Assembly: GCA_030549775.1 (NCBI GenBank)
Contig: CM060173.1
Span: forward strand, 43,951,110 to 44,015,109
Source of the DNA: Tamarix chinensis
Taxonomy: Eukaryota > Streptophyta > Magnoliopsida > Caryophyllales > Tamaricaceae
DNA length: 64,000 nt
Direction: 5' to 3'
Shown one piece after another: positions 11,004 through 23,809 of this stretch. The translations under genes and the position numbers were made by a program. The notes beneath the pieces are model-generated. The model ran no database searches. It had not been told where the DNA came from and was given only the letters and a program-made list of their open reading frames with translations. Position 1 is the stretch's first letter; each line of letters starts with the position of its first letter.

Positions 11004-12331
11004 TTCCTACCTTGTAAAGAAGAATTTTCCCAAAAATTAGCAACACTATAGTAAGGAGACAAATCACCAATGTTGAAAGTCCTAGATGTTCCTCTATAGT
11101 ATTAAGATAATTCTAGTGTATATGCATTATTTTCAAATATTCTTAAGATTTTAAATGGTTCATCAATTTTTGGCATAAGTTTGTATTTTCTTAAGTTTGG
11201 AAATCTTTCTTTTCTTAAATGCAACCATACTAAATCTCCTAATGAAAACACTTATTTAATTATTATTATTTTTGCTTGAGTTTGGTATTTGGCAATAGAT
11301 TTTTCTATGTTTTCTTTAATTTGTTGATGAAGTTTTTTAAAGAATTCAATTCTTTCATTGGCATCATAATTATTAATATCATCTCTTCTCATTGATAACA
11401 TATCAATAGATAGATATGGATTAACCCCATAGACAACTTCAAAAGAACTCTAATGAGTTATACTAGAAGGAATCCAATTATATGCAAACTCAGCGTGAGC
11501 AAGTTTTACTTTCCAATCCTTAATACACTTATTGAATAATCCTTATAGAAACTTCCTAGAAGTTATATTAGTTGCTTTGGTTTGACCATCCATTTGTGGA
11601 TGATGATAAGTACTACAAACAACTTAGTACCTAACATATGCTAAAGTGTATTCCAAAAGTAGCTCAATAATTTCATATCTCTAACCAACACTAGACTTTT
11701 GGAAACTCTATATAACCTTACTATTTCTTAAAAATATAAATATGCTACTTGTGTTGCATTATCAGTTTTGTTACAAGGTATAAAATGTACCATGTTAGAA
11801 AATCTATCTACTACTATTAGAATGGAATCCTTACCCCTTTGTATCAATAATAAGCCTAAGAAAAAATCCATGCTAATACTTTTCCAAAGTTGATTTAGAA
11901 TTGGTAAAGGAGTATACAAACCCTTATGGAAGAAAATTTTACTATTTTAGCAAAAGAAACATCTTCCAATAATACCATGTACTAATTTTATCTTTCGTAG
12001 TTAGTAGAAGTTTCCTTGTAATATTTATATGGTCTTATGAACTCCAAAATGACCAACTATACCCCCTCATGTACTTCCTTAACAAGTGAATCATGTACAG
12101 TAGAATGAGTTATACACAACTTATTAAGTTTGAAAACAAAGTCATCTTGTAGTACACAATTACCACAACTATTGTTCTTTTTACATACATTATAAATGTC
12201 AATAAAATATTCCTCTTTAGCATATAATTTTTTTAACATTTCAAAACCTAATAATTTAACATCCAACATGAGCAATATCATAGATCTTCTAGATAAAACA
12301 TCTTCTCTAAGAAAAAGTAATGCAAGTAAAA
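11004..12331 (-). pseudogene. GYP2 pol, distal part: end of RNase H, integrase
   Basis: Reading minus from 12331: a DVLSRRSM block (end of RNase H), the integrase zinc-binding region (LCITHSTVHDSLVKEVHEG), and the integrase core start [10 protein letters not shown]...[15 protein letters not shown] with the first catalytic Asp. Next come HPQMDGQT-like remnants near 11600. The C-terminal block is of the type [13 protein letters not shown]...NIGDLSPYYS (about 11050-11220). Multiple stops and shifts make it inactive. The block order fixes the strand. At 12331 it is cut by LTR-B and resumes at 20184. Confidence 0.8.
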
Positions 12332-12954
12332 TATAACACACCCAAATTTACTAATGAAAAATTTCATTTTAAGTAGAAGCATATAATCAAATATTTGGGT
12401 GTTACCACCGTAATTGACATAAGTCTGGCTTATCCCACCATCCTTACATCAATCATAAGACAAAATGATTAGAAAATTTAAACCATGATTAGAAAGAGAT
12501 GAGACAACTTTTTATACAACAAATAAGTATTTGGATATTAACTCCAATTACAATATCAATATATAACCAATATAGGATCCCATGAAACTAAGAGTCCAAA
12601 AAGGTATCTAGGAAAAACTATCAACCAGATAACATGACTCTACACCCAACCCTGATATGAATGAATCACTCCTCCACATATATAGCAACAAAAGCTGAAA
12701 GTAATCAACCTGGTTCTCATTTACCTACACATAAATATCTAGGTCATCTACTCATTGGAGTGAGCAGCACCCATGAAATGGATGATCAGTACGCTATGTA
12801 CTAAGTAAGGTAACGGTACAATCAAGCAGGATTACACATAATAGAAGAGTTCTCATAAGCAAATCATACATGCACAAATAGAAGAAAGCTAGATAACTAT
12901 GGATTCTAAGTCCTTCATTAGATATGCCATATTCTAATCTTTTATTTATATTTA

Positions 12955-13180
12955 GATTAGCAGCCCCACTATTATTAAACTGGTGGAATGGTCTAAAACA
13001 CCTCTTGAGGACAAGACACCCGAGCCACTATTATTATTTAGTGGAACAGAGCCAACACCTCTTAGAGTAAAAATACTCCTAAGCTACTATTTATTAAACT
13101 AGTGGAATAGTCTAAAGCACCTCTTAGGGATAACACACCTGAGCTACTATTATTATCCGGTGGAATGGAGCCATATAAAC
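12955..13180. repeat. Minisatellite in LTR-B, about 60-bp period
   Basis: Four diverged units each contain CACTATTATTA followed by a GGTGGAATGG-like core (near 12978, 13038, 13100 and 13159). They are decayed versions of the CCGGTGGACCGG units in LTR-C and LTR-E, at the corresponding place in the LTR. Confidence 0.65.
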
Positions 13181-14109
13181 ACCTCGGCCCGACCCAAGTG
13201 ATCTTTCACTTTACATGGTTAATATTTTATTCAGAGTTGATTGTATATTTGTAATACCCCATATTTTTAAAATCTAAATTTATTAAGTTTAATGATTTTA
13301 TTAGCGTAATTTGATGTGAAAAATTAATTATTTTAATTTCGATTCGTTTTATGGATTTATAGATGATGTCAAATTCATAATTGAATGTAATTAATCATTG
13401 TCGTTGCGAACCATTCTGGATAAATTCGTTCACGACAATGATTTTATTATATTCTTATGAATTCGATTTTCGGTTAAAAATATGTATTCCCGTTCTTTCT
13501 CGTATTTTTTATTTTTAATATCTTAGATTTGTTTTTGATTATAACTTTTTCGTGTGATTACGAAGTTATTTTGAAGTTATATTTTATTGACGAAATATAT
13601 TATTTAAATAATAGAATTTCTGTTTAAATAGTTAAAGTTATTTTAATGATTTTATCTGTAGAAAATATTTCTAACTTTAAATTTATTCAACTCCGGTAAT
13701 CATTAATATTTTCGAGAAGTTTTAAATTAAAAAGGTTTTTTGGAAATTATTTATAAATTTATTTCCGAAATTAATTTTCTTATGTTTTACGCTTTTTAAT
13801 TTACGGAAAACCGATTTCGAAAATTATTTAAATTAGTCTCGGTTTATTCAAATTTGACTTAAATATTTTATTCTATACTTTTAAATAATTTTTAGAGGTC
13901 TTATAATATATTTTTGTAAATAATATAAATTTTTCGTTCGTTGGTAAATTCTTTCAAAAATGTTTCTGAAATTCTTTATATAGTTCTTTTTATTAATTTT
14001 AACCTTTCGGAACCTTACGAAATAATTTTTGTTTAATGAATTTTAGATAAAATCTATCAATAATAATTTTAAACATTTAGTATTTTATTTTATATGAGTA
14101 TTTGTAAAA

Positions 14110-14460
14110 AAATAAAAAAAGAGGAACCCAGCCCGCGCCCTGACCCCCTCCCTTCCTCTTTCTTTTCCCTCTTTTCTCCCTTCTCTTCTGTTTCCCTATT
14201 CCCGTCCACCCCTGCTCCTGTCCCGCAACCCTAGCCAGCCGCCACCTCCTCCCCAACTCTTCCCTCCTTCGTCGGCCACGACTGACCACTGCTGGTGACA
14301 CCGCGCAACAGCCGTGGCAGCCACCTCGACAGCAGCGACCGAAGCAATAGCGCGGGAGCAACAGCAGCGACGAGCCACGCGGGGTGCGCCACCGCCCGGC
14401 CACCGGCGAGCCACCGTCGTTCCCCGACGAAGATTCTCCGGCATTTTCTTCCCCCGATTT
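14110..14460 (+). other. GC-rich CT-leader of LTR-C
   Basis: A sharp GC island lies in AT-rich DNA. The plus strand is pyrimidine-rich at first (CCCTCCCTTCCTCTTTC) and then GC-rich with many CG dinucleotides. Upstream at about 14080-14097 is TTTATTTTATATGAG, a possible TATA region. I infer a transcribed LTR leader. The open frames on both strands look compositional, with no recognisable domain. Confidence 0.4.
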
Positions 14461-14639
14461 ATGTTGATTTCGTTTGGTATAAATTTCTGAAAACCCTAAT
14501 ATTGATTTAATTAATTGGGTATGAATTAGCTTATAAAAAGCTAAATTGATTGTTTGATTTTGTATATATGTGCTGTAAGAATGATTTGGATAGGTTAATT
14601 GTATTGTTATGTTGAGATTTTGTAAAAATTGGATTTTTG

Positions 14640-15600
14640 GCCGGGTTATACCCAAATTTTTCGGATTCGCCCGTTTTTGCGATTTTGGACAAATTGATCA
14701 TACAATATGTTTTAAAATGTATTCAATTTCATTTTGAAACCGTCAATTTGAGAAATTTATGTAGAATTTATTGGAATTTGATTTCTAGGTCAAAATTCGT
14801 GTGTGACAAAATTGGGTCGTATAATTGAGTCGTTCCGCTCAATTGATTGTATAATATCATTTAAAATGTATTTAATTTTATATTGGAAGTGTTGATTTGA
14901 GAAAATTGTGCGTAATTGATCGGAATTGGATTTTTAGGTCAAAACTCTCGCAGGTTTAAATTGGATTGGGTAATCGGGTCGTTTTATTCAATTGACTATA
15001 CAATTTATATTAGAATATATTTAATTATATTTCCGAACCGTCAATTTATATATTTTAGTAAGAATTGATCGGATTTGCATTCCGGGCTTAAAAACCCTAA
15101 TTGTGATAAATTGTGTAATTTTTTTATTGGTTTTGAGCAATTGATTATTTGATATGTTATAAAATGTGTTTAATTGCATTTCTAAGTACCCAATTTGATT
15201 AAATTAATAGAATTCAACCGAATTGTATTTTCGGGCCTAAAATCCTAGATTTCAAGTGAGAGTGTGAAATTGATCATGTGTATAATTGTTTTTCTAAAAT
15301 TAAATTTGTAGAAATAGTTGAAATGATCCTAATTACTTTCTAATACCTTTAATTTGAATTAATTAATTTGAATTACCTGAGTTTGTATCGTGGGCTTTAA
15401 AACCCTAATTTTGAAAATGGATTGTTTGGAATTGGTTAATCGAAGATTGTTTTGTTGAAATTGATTATCTGCATTTATCTAAAATTAGTTTAATTGTGTT
15501 TTAAAACTATCAATTGGAGGTAATCGTAGTGATTTGGTCGATTCGTAGTTTAGGGATTAAAAACCCTAATCTTTGGGGATTGTTTTATAAAATCGATTTT
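14640..15600. repeat. Diverged tandem repeats of about 150 bp in LTR-C
   Basis: A CAATTGATnnTnnnATAT...AAAATGTnTTTAATT block recurs near 14690, 14839, 14991, 15138, 15268 and 15457. Most units end in TTnnGGnnTnAAAACCCTA before the next begins. The copies are strongly diverged from each other, so the amplification is old or part of the ancestral LTR. Confidence 0.65.
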
Positions 15601-17034
15601 GCTATGCGTCTTTTATCTAATCGATTTCTATCTTTGGGTTTTAAGTCATTTAAGTTATGTTTTAAATTAATCGGCTTGGATTTGGTTCTATGCAAATGGT
15701 TGGTTTACCTATTTAGTTGTAAAACTTAATGAATAAGTTATCTTTGATAAATTATCTTATGATCGATTATCTTCCTCGGGCTTTCCAAACTAGTTTGAAA
15801 TGTCATAAGTGTAATTGTATTAATTCGTTTTGATTGATATTTAATCTTAAATCTTAATAGAGCTATGCTTTTAAGTCCTAAGTTTTGGACACGTTGTCCA
15901 AGAAAAATAGTTTTTGTCTCTTGTATAGATTAAATTATAATAGTTGAAATTATTGATCGACAGGATAGTTTCTAACTTAGTTTTCGATGTAATCTAGGAA
16001 AGCTTTATTGTGGATCCTCGAACTAGTGATCTCTCTCCCTCTTATCTTGCTTAGCTAGCTTCGGATCCAGGTAAGTCTCTACTTACCTCTACTTATGGGT
16101 ATTTAGTAAGGATGTGGCTAAGGCCGCTTGTGTGATATGTGATCTACTTGCCTTGGATGCTTCGTACATATATACCATGTCCTGTTGTGTATCACATGTT
16201 TGACCTTAACGTGTTTTATGCGTAGTGCAGCTTGGAGTTAAAGTATGTGGTATGTGTTTTTCTTATGACATGAATGTGATATCCGTATGTGGTGATTATG
16301 ATGTGCTGTGACATGATGTAACCCTCTAGGACATGCATGCTAGGGTGATTATGGTGATGACATGGAGATGAAAGGACAAAAAGAAATAAATGGGAAGTGA
16401 GTTGCTAGAAGGGAGTATAAGGGACCTGATTAGGGTTTTGGGAAGAATTAGTAATCTGAAAAAAGGAAAAAGTAAAAATGTTTAAGGGTGAGTGAGGTGC
16501 GGGTTGAGAGTGAGAGTTTATGTTATAAGGAATGATTATGGGTGTTTTGGGAGAGAAGAAGTATTGGGTTATAAGGAGAGGTTACTTGTGGGAGAAGAAA
16601 GGTGCCAGGGTTGGAGTGGCTAACTAGGGTTTTTCGATCACCTACGAAATCTATGAGTAAAGTGATATGATTTGGGATTGAACCTAAATGAGATGCGTTG
16701 TATGACGATAAATGAATTAATAGCAGCGAAGTAAGAGGAAGTTGGGTCATAGGTTTAATTAGGGTTTCAAGGGAAACCTTAGAGGCTAATAGCGAGTGGA
16801 GTTTGATGTCACGAGGTGTTGGGCCTTAACCCACACCCTTAGGAGTTGGTTTTCATAATGTGTAAGTGTAAAGGGGAATGGATACCGAGGTGTGATAAGG
16901 GGCGCAAGAGTCCCAAGATATGGGAAGGGCCCTCCTGCGAGGATAAATGTGGATATAGTTAGCCATGCATGTCAAGGGTAGATACTTTCAAATAAGATAT
17001 GTTAAGACACTAATCACTTAAAGAGGAAGATGTT

Positions 17035-17385
17035 GAGCCGGACCCAGACCGGTCCACCGGCGAATAATAGTAGCTAGGTCCGGGGTGCCCTACATGACCG
17101 GTCCACCGGCAATAATAGTGGCAGTGTATGTTACCCTTATGACCGGTCCACCGGCTATAATAGTGGGGGATTCCGTGCTCAACAAACCAAACATAATAAC
17201 GATAAGACATTGGAAAGATATGAAGTAATTACAGTGAAACATCATGTGAGTCGGGGCCAGACCGGTCCACTGGCGAATAATAGTGGTAGGGTATGTTACC
17301 CTCATGACCAGTCCACTGGCTATAATAGTGGCCAGGCGCGTTTTGCCCTGCATGACCAGTCTACCGGCAATAATAGTGGGGTTCC
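17035..17385. repeat. ACCGGTCCACCGG minisatellite in LTR-C, about 46-bp period
   Basis: Six units lie in two triplets, with cores near 17049, 17098, 17142, 17262, 17308 and 17354. Each core is followed by GC(G)AATAATAGTGG. The reverse complement is the CTATTATnnCCGGTGG core seen in LTR-E, consistent with the opposite orientation of the two LTRs. Confidence 0.8.
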
Positions 17386-18155
17386 CGCACTCACATGAAT
17401 TGATAAAGACTATGATGTGAATCGACTGTATTTACTAGAGATCTAAAGAATGAGTCTACTCGATCGGGGCTAAGCATGTCCCTAAGTAATGCTCGGGGCT
17501 GGACATGTCCCTAAGTAATGTCCGTGAGGCTAAATGCCTAATTGGTTTGGTTCGGCATTACCCATAAATGCCCGTTTGATAAATGCCCGATTCGGCTTGG
17601 TTTGGTTTGGCGTTGTCCAAAAATATCAGGTTGGTTGGTTTAACATTATCCATAAATGCCTGGTTGGTTTATCTGAATCTCTTATCGGTTTAAGATATTA
17701 CATATGTTTCGCATGTTATTATATGTGTATGGTAGGACTTGTGATGTGGGTTTGAGTATGCGTAATATTGTATCAACGTATTGTATCATAATTTAATATA
17801 CACTTGATGTTATAGTTTACGTCTCTTCCATAAGGTAGGGTAGTGGGATTTACTCAGTATTGGACCCGTACTGATACTACCTTGGTTTAATGGGTCCTGT
17901 GATGATCCACTGATGGTGGGGAGCAGACTTCTTATGCAGGTTTAAGATCGGATACTGTTTTGGGGTGGAAGACTTGACTTGAGCGAGTAGGCAATCCAGA
18001 ATTTAATCTATCGGGTTTTGTCTGGTCTAACTGTATTTATTTTTGGAAGTTTTAAGTATTGTATATAAAATTTAGTGGTGTTGTAATTGTCTTTTAAATT
18101 TTCTCGTACTCTGATAAGTTTTTAAAATTTAGATGTAATTGTTTGACAGGTTTTA

Positions 18156-18294
18156 GCCTTGCATCTAACATAAGATAGATGGTTGACATTTATCTTGTGT
18201 TAGATGTGGCGGTAACATTTCCCAAATTCTCTCCTAACTTCTGCTTTATTCTTTCAAAATATTTTTTCCAGGAGTGAAATTTGGGGGTGTTACA
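18156..18294 (+). other. Two tandem hairpins at the end of LTR-C
   Basis: Hairpin 2 has arms 18161-18181 and 18187-18207 (GCATCTAACATAAGATAGATG against its near-complement, 18 of 21 pairs, 5-base loop). Hairpin 1 pairs GTAACATTTCCCAAATTCT (18212-18230) with the LTR terminus (18274-18293). The same pair of structures recurs in LTR-E, at 41266 and at 63788. Confidence 0.7.
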
Positions 18295-19725
18295 ATATTA
18301 TCAAGCCAAACTAAACACATAAGTATAACCATGTATTTATCCTCAAAAGACCATAATACCCTCTCAGTAATCAAGTTAATCATATTTTCCTAAAGCTTTA
18401 TAAAACCTAAAGCATATACATTTCCACTTACTATCTGAAGTACATATCCTTAGTTTTCCATAGATATTTTATAACCAATATTATACCCAAACATGTACTT
18501 ACATAATTTCATTACTCCCAAGAACATCATCTCATCGCATGTCCATAATTAAATTATTCCATACAACATATTCGACATAAAAGTATACATCAATAATACA
18601 AGAAATATATGTGGAGAACATAAAACCCTAGCTATGACATGTATCCTTACCAAGAAGAACACCAGACTCTATGCAAGTAAATCCTATAACTCCTCCAAGA
18701 TCACCAGAAAAATCACCTATGAAACAAGATAAAATATGATAAGGATCAAAGGTTAAAAATCAAGAGGGAGATTATGGTAAAGAAGGGTCAAAATGGAATT
18801 TATCGAAGTCGAATGGAAACTTAAATTGTATGGAAGTGTAGAAATGTGTGTGGTGGAACTAGGGTTAAATTTTGGTGGTTTTTGGAGAAGATTTGGGGTG
18901 AAAATTAGGGCGCACAACCAAGAAAGAAGTTGCAGTAGAAGGCGGTGCAAAAGTTGCATGGCTATATAGCACCAGAGCACAACAGGTTGAAAGAAAACAA
19001 AATGCACGGCCAGGCAATGCAAAAGTTGCACCGCTGTATAGAATCAGGTCTAGAGTAAAAATTTTACAAGGTCAGATGGTACAAGGGATGCATAGCTATA
19101 CAACAAGGTATTTGAGTATTTGCATGGTCATACAGCAAGACATTACTAGGCTGTGTACTCTAAAACTCTACAACGATTGAGGGGAAAAATAAGGGAAAAG
19201 TGGCAATAGTCGATAGTGAAGGTCGGCAATGATGAGAGGAAAAGTTGGGGCAACCTTGGGGGTCGGTCCACTAGCCAAAAGGTGGCTAGTGGTGGCCTGA
19301 GTGGTGCTTGGTGGTGGATTTGGTGGTGCAGATGCTAAAAACAGGGTAGAAGGATGAAGAAAAAGGAGAAAGGTGAAGGAAGAAGAGGAGAAGGTCGGAG
19401 AGTTGATGGGTGGAAATAATATGGAGAGTTGGGGGTATTTATACTAGTAGGTGGTGTGCTAAGGAGGAGAAACAAGTAAAGAATTGATGACGATAATGAT
19501 GAAGGAAAATCTGCCAAGAAGAAGAAAGAAGAAAGAAAAGGAGGGAGGATGGTGATGGTTGAGATAGATGGGAGTTAGATAGAGGAGTGAGGGGGTGATA
19601 ACGGAGAAGGAGACGTGCAAGGGAGGAGAAGGTAGGGAGAAGAAGAACGAAGAAGAAAGAAGAGGAAGGGTGGCAGGCTAGCGAGTGATGGCTATGAAAA
19701 ATAGGGCAGCTATAGGGAGAAGAAT

Positions 19726-19755
19726 GAAGAAGAAGAAGAAGAAGAAGAAGAAGAG
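19726..19755. repeat. (GAA)n microsatellite
   Basis: About ten GAA triplets lie inside the purine-rich domain of LTR-B. Confidence 0.9.
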
Positions 19756-20183
19756 TGGCTCGAGGGATGACAGGGCTGGTAGGTGATGGTGAGAGGAGCA
19801 TGTGGGAGGCAAGTGGATGGCTTCATGCAGAAGAAGAAAACATTCTCATGCCCAAAGATTTTAGTGTAGAAAAGAAGAGAAAAGAAAAGAAAAGAAATAG
19901 GAATAGAAGAGAAGAAGAGAAGAAAAGAAAAGGAGAAAGAAAAAGAAAAGAGATAAAGGTTAGGGAATTAGGATTAGATTAATAATTTTGGGATTAGTTG
20001 AATAATTTAGATTAGAAAAAATTTTAGCGGGTTTCAGTTTCGGTTTATGAATATTTGATTTATCCAAATCAAGGTTTTGGTTCTCAGTTTTCGGTTAAGG
20101 CTAACAATAAGATTTCTTGAGATTAGAGTAAAATTAGGGCTAATGATGTGGGATTTGGTTAAGCAAATTTTTTTGATACTACA

Positions 20184-22600
20184 TAAACAACATGGATTCA
20201 TGTTTTCCCTCACATACCATTTTCCTATAAGTTCTTGTATTTGTTTTTCTACTTGCTTAGCCTCCTCCGGATTATATCAATATGTAGGTTGAGTAGGGGA
20301 AGTCACACTAGGAATTAAATCTATGGCATATTCTATTCCTCTCTTTAGTAGAAATGTAGTTGGTAAGTCATTAGAAGAAACATCATGATACTCATCAAGA
20401 AGTTTGTCTAATTAAGGATTGTTGTTATTTTTCTACCCTTATAGGGATTCCTTCATAAATGTATCATCATAACCACCTTCTTATTGAATACATTTGACCA
20501 TAACCTTTTCATATAAGAATAACTCTTTGTATTCTCGACTATGCACTCATTATCTCATATAGAAGGTTTAAGTTTATACTTCTTCTTATCCTCTCAAATA
20601 GATATTCATTAGTAATACCATTCTGAATGGCATTTCTATCATAATACCCTAATCTACCTAATAAGATTCCTCATGCATACATAGGTAAAACGTCGCATAG
20701 CATATCATCATGATAATTACTGATTCAAAATGAGATTGGGGTTTGTTTAGTTACCTTGACTCCCTTGTCCTTATTTAACCATTGAAGAGAATAAGTCTTC
20801 AAATGTAGTGTAGTCTTCAACCTCAAATCCTTCACCATCCTCTAATTGGCTATATTAGTACAAGATCCACTATCAATGATAACTCAATAAACTATATCCC
20901 CCACTCTTCATTTAGTCTTGAATATCTTTTCTCATTGATAAGGTTTCTCACTAGCTTGGACTTGAAGCACTCTTTCTAAGACATAACAATAATTTTCTTC
21001 CTCCTATGAATCACTATAATTTTCTTCAATTAGCTCAAATTTAGGATCTTTTTCATGTATCTCCATGGCTTTAATTTCTTATATGGACAATACCCTTTGA
21101 TTAGAACATTCACGACTAATGTGTCTAAATCTTCATCATTTAAAACATTGCTATTAGTGACTTCATTGAATTTATTCTTCCCTTTCCTCTCTCTAGTAAT
21201 CCCTTTCTTTTAATCAAAATTTGTAGAAGTTGAAGTACTCTCTCCAAACTTTGTAGCTTAAGTACTTGAGTAGTACTTTGTAGATGGAGTGCTTTGCTTA
21301 GCATGAGGCTTAGTGGACTTAATTTTTTTTAATATTAATCATAGCATAATCATATCATCTAAATAATCATATAGACAAATCTCTACTTTGTCTCAAATCA
21401 TCATGTTAAGGCTACCTTAAAATCTAGCATAAGTTTGTCCCTTCCTTTCATGGATATCACATACAAGTGTCAATCTCTCAAACTCCCTAACATATTCTTC
21501 AACACTTAGAAGTCATTTTCTAAGAGTATTTAATCTAATATAATTATCTTGTTCATATTATTTAAAGAAAAATTTATTTCTTTAATGCTTTTTAAGTTTC
21601 TCCCAAGATTTAATTTTTGATTTACCTTCTCATTCCCTAGTCCGGTTCAAATTATCATACCATATCCTAGAAAACTTTTTAAACTTAAGAGTGGCTAATT
21701 TACATATTTTCTCATTATGATAATATTTAAATTCAAAGATATACTCCACTTCATTCAACCACTAAAGAAATAAGTCTACATCAAGCTTACCATCAAAATT
21801 AGCAAGATCAAGCTTAATGCCTTTATCTTCTTTTTTTATGATACTTTGGTTGATGGTCATGAAACTTTCTATTACTTCCACTCCCTATATATTCTTCATC
21901 ATGGTCTATTCTTGAATTTATATACCTTCCCCTAGTTGTATTGTTTGATTTAATGGCACTTCCTATTTAGTCTCATAAAACTCCCTTTGATCTTAGATGT
22001 TTTAGACTAATTCTTATTTGGCAAACCTAGATTCCAACCTTTATAACTGTGTTTGTATTGCAAGAATCTTCCTAAATTGAGCATTAGTGGAATCAAGATT
22101 TTTAGAGAGTGTTTTAGTAGCTGAAAAATGGTTTTAAAATTTGGTTGCCCCTCCATGGTTCGATTACAACAACACTAAACCACACTTGAGTTCCATTTAG
22201 GGTTTTCAGTTGATGAAACTGAACCAACTCAATACGACCCTATAATTTTGGCTTAATTCATGCACAAGATTTTGAGTCTAATTAATCAAAAACTATAAGA
22301 AAACAAATCTACTAATCACACAACAAAATGAGTACACTTAACACTTATCTTGCTAAGTTCTTGATGTAGAATTTAGCAAGATTTTAGAAATGCAATTCAA
22401 AAACCTTCACAAAAGCTTATACATGTATTTGAATGTTTCAAGTATAATTTCATGTAGGAAAATTCCAATATACACTATTTCTATTCAATGATGAAACACT
22501 ATATTCTAACACACCAAATCAAAACACACGACTAAAACAAAAACACACACACTACTTGGTTAGTTCAACATCAACCAAGTAAGGATTCACTAAAACCTTC
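20184..22600 (-). pseudogene. GYP2 gag, protease and start of RT
   Basis: Reading minus: a Retrotrans_gag-like region (about 21400-21860, with FDGKLDVDLFL-WLNEVEYIFEF, RIWYDNL and SVEEYVREFERL), then an aspartic protease core IIDSGSCTNIA (about 20855-20890). The RT N-terminal block follows: DLPTTFLLKRGIEYAIDLIP and NPEEAKQVEKQIQELIGKW, 20400-20200. It breaks at LTR-B. Frames carry many stops, although the protease DSG is preserved. Bases 22600-23010 are untranslated leader with no recognised domain. Confidence 0.8.
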
Positions 22601-23010
22601 ACTAGTCGAATCTAATGCTAAGTTGTGATCACCATACATGATAAACCAACATCAAATTCAAATTAAACATGCAAACTTTAATGCAACAACTAAATTTATA
22701 AATGCTAAAAGAAGACCCACACTTCACACACAAAAATCCCGTACTCATTTGACACTAATTTTTTTTATCTTTGTCTCAAATCTCTTTTACACTTTCTTTG
22801 AAGATATTTTCAAGATTCATGAAAGAATACACTATTTAATTGAAGAAACACATATAAAACTGCAGACTATATCAAGATTCAAAAGGAATTCATCAAGATT
22901 TAAAGAATTTAATCACAAAGAATCAAGAATTTTACTAGAACTTCAATGGTGATGCTTATTATAGTCGAACTTTTGCATTGATTTTTCGCTTGTGTTGTTT
23001 ACTCCAAATA

Positions 23011-23026
23011 GCCATATTTGATACCA
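23011..23026 (-). other. Primer binding site of GYP2
   Basis: On the minus strand TGGTATCAAATATGGC lies just inside the LTR. Its first eight bases match the complement of the plant initiator Met-tRNA 3' end (TGGTATCAGAGCC). Confidence 0.65.
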
Positions 23027-23030
23027 AATT

Positions 23031-23809
23031 TTATATGGAAGATCATCAATTAATAGTCTTCAACATTCTAGGAAATTTTCTCTTTATCCTCAAGTATTGC
23101 AGATCTCCACAAGTTTTCTTTAAATTCAAAATTTTTGATGTGAACTTGATGTTTTGGTGGGATGGTGGCAATGATCTAGTATAACATAACTAACCTTATA
23201 AAGAGAAATATTATATTTCTCAATATAAATCTCTCTAAAACTCTCTGAGATCCTCACTTATAGAAGAGGAGAAGAAGAAGAAAACAATACTTTCTTGTAA
23301 TATGCTTCATTCATGTTATTATCATTCTATGTTGATCAAGTGTACAAGAGAGATATATATACATGTACAAATGCAGGCCCTTTAATTAATAAGCCCATAT
23401 ATATTGGCCTTATCAACAAAATTAATCCATTGTATTGACACAAGCTTATACATATTAATTACAATGATATTTTACAAGCATTATAAAGTATATAACAAAA
23501 TAACAAAACCACACAAACTCTAAATATGTAATACATAGATTTAATATATGTAATCAAAAATTATGTCTTGACTACCTTATATTTCATTAAACTTAGTAAT
23601 TCATGCAATGCCATTTCCTTATACATCAAAGATCATCAATAGCTTGAATTTTTTGCAAATATGTATACTACTTGCAAGAGTTACTTAACAAAGCATTAGA
23701 AGCATAAGAATTTTCAAGCATAATGGGTTCCATCCTCAAGTATGTTGATTCTTTTCCTTCATCCTTTAAAGAATAAGATTGAGCTTGAGCTTGAGATTTT
23801 ATTGCATCA
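23031..23809 (-). repeat. 5' LTR of GYP2
   Basis: This is the partner of 10216-11003, bounded by the primer site on one side and the flank GATAC on the other. On the minus strand it starts TGATGCAATAAAATC. Confidence 0.85.

Larger units (their letters stand above)
13250..18294 (+). mobile_element. Solo LTR-C (5045 bp) nested in LTR-B
   Basis: The element starts TGTAATACCCC and ends GGGGGTGTTACA. It is flanked by a perfect 5-bp duplication, ATATT (13245-13249 and 18295-18299). No internal domain, second LTR or primer site follows, so it is a solo LTR. From its start it holds an AT-rich promoter-like stretch, a GC-rich CT-leader (about 14110-14460), diverged repeats of about 150 bp (14640-15600), two minisatellite clusters (17035-17385), and two hairpins at the end (18156-18294). 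Its orientation is opposite to LTR-A, LTR-B and LTR-E. Confidence 0.9.
12332..20183 (-). mobile_element. Solo LTR-B inserted in GYP2 reverse transcriptase
   Basis: The left end TATAACACACCC is a decayed form of TGTAACACCCC and the right end is GATACTACA. Flanks are TAAAA (12327-12331) and TAAAC (20184-20188), a 5-bp duplication with one change. Removing the insert makes the gypsy RT start on the right continue in frame into the sequence on the left, which confirms both boundaries. The net length is about 2.8 kb without the nested LTR-C. It holds four minisatellite units (about 12955-13175) and a purine-rich domain (about 19200-19980). No coding sequence or primer site is present. Confidence 0.8.
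10216..23809 (-). mobile_element. Ty3/gypsy element GYP2, interrupted by nested LTRs
   Basis: Matching LTRs lie at 10216-11003 and 23031-23809, and a Met-tRNA-type primer site sits inside the right LTR, so the element runs on the minus strand. Its flanks are CATAC (10211-10215) and GATAC (23810-23814), a 5-bp duplication with one change. It sits inside the RNase H region of COP2. Without the nested LTR-B (7852 bases plus duplication) it is about 5.7 kb. It encodes gag, protease, the start of RT, then integrase; the RT core and most of RNase H are deleted. Confidence 0.85.

Noticed and set aside
14077..14655. 192-codon minus-strand frame and overlapping frames in the GC island
   Set aside because: It is an Arg/Gly-rich translation opposite a CT-leader with no recognisable domain, and it lies inside a solo LTR.
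17010..17398. Overlapping frames with repeating TGPLAN / GGPVI-like peptides
   Set aside because: They are translations of the ACCGGTCCACCGG minisatellite.
13250..18294. Interpretation as a DNA transposon because of the inverted termini
   Set aside because: The 5-bp duplication, TG...CA ends and resemblance to plant gypsy LTR ends fit a solo LTR better. No transposase is present.
22638..22952. 104-codon plus-strand frame in the GYP2 leader
   Set aside because: It runs opposite to the element, has no recognisable domain, and the region is the untranslated leader between primer site and gag.
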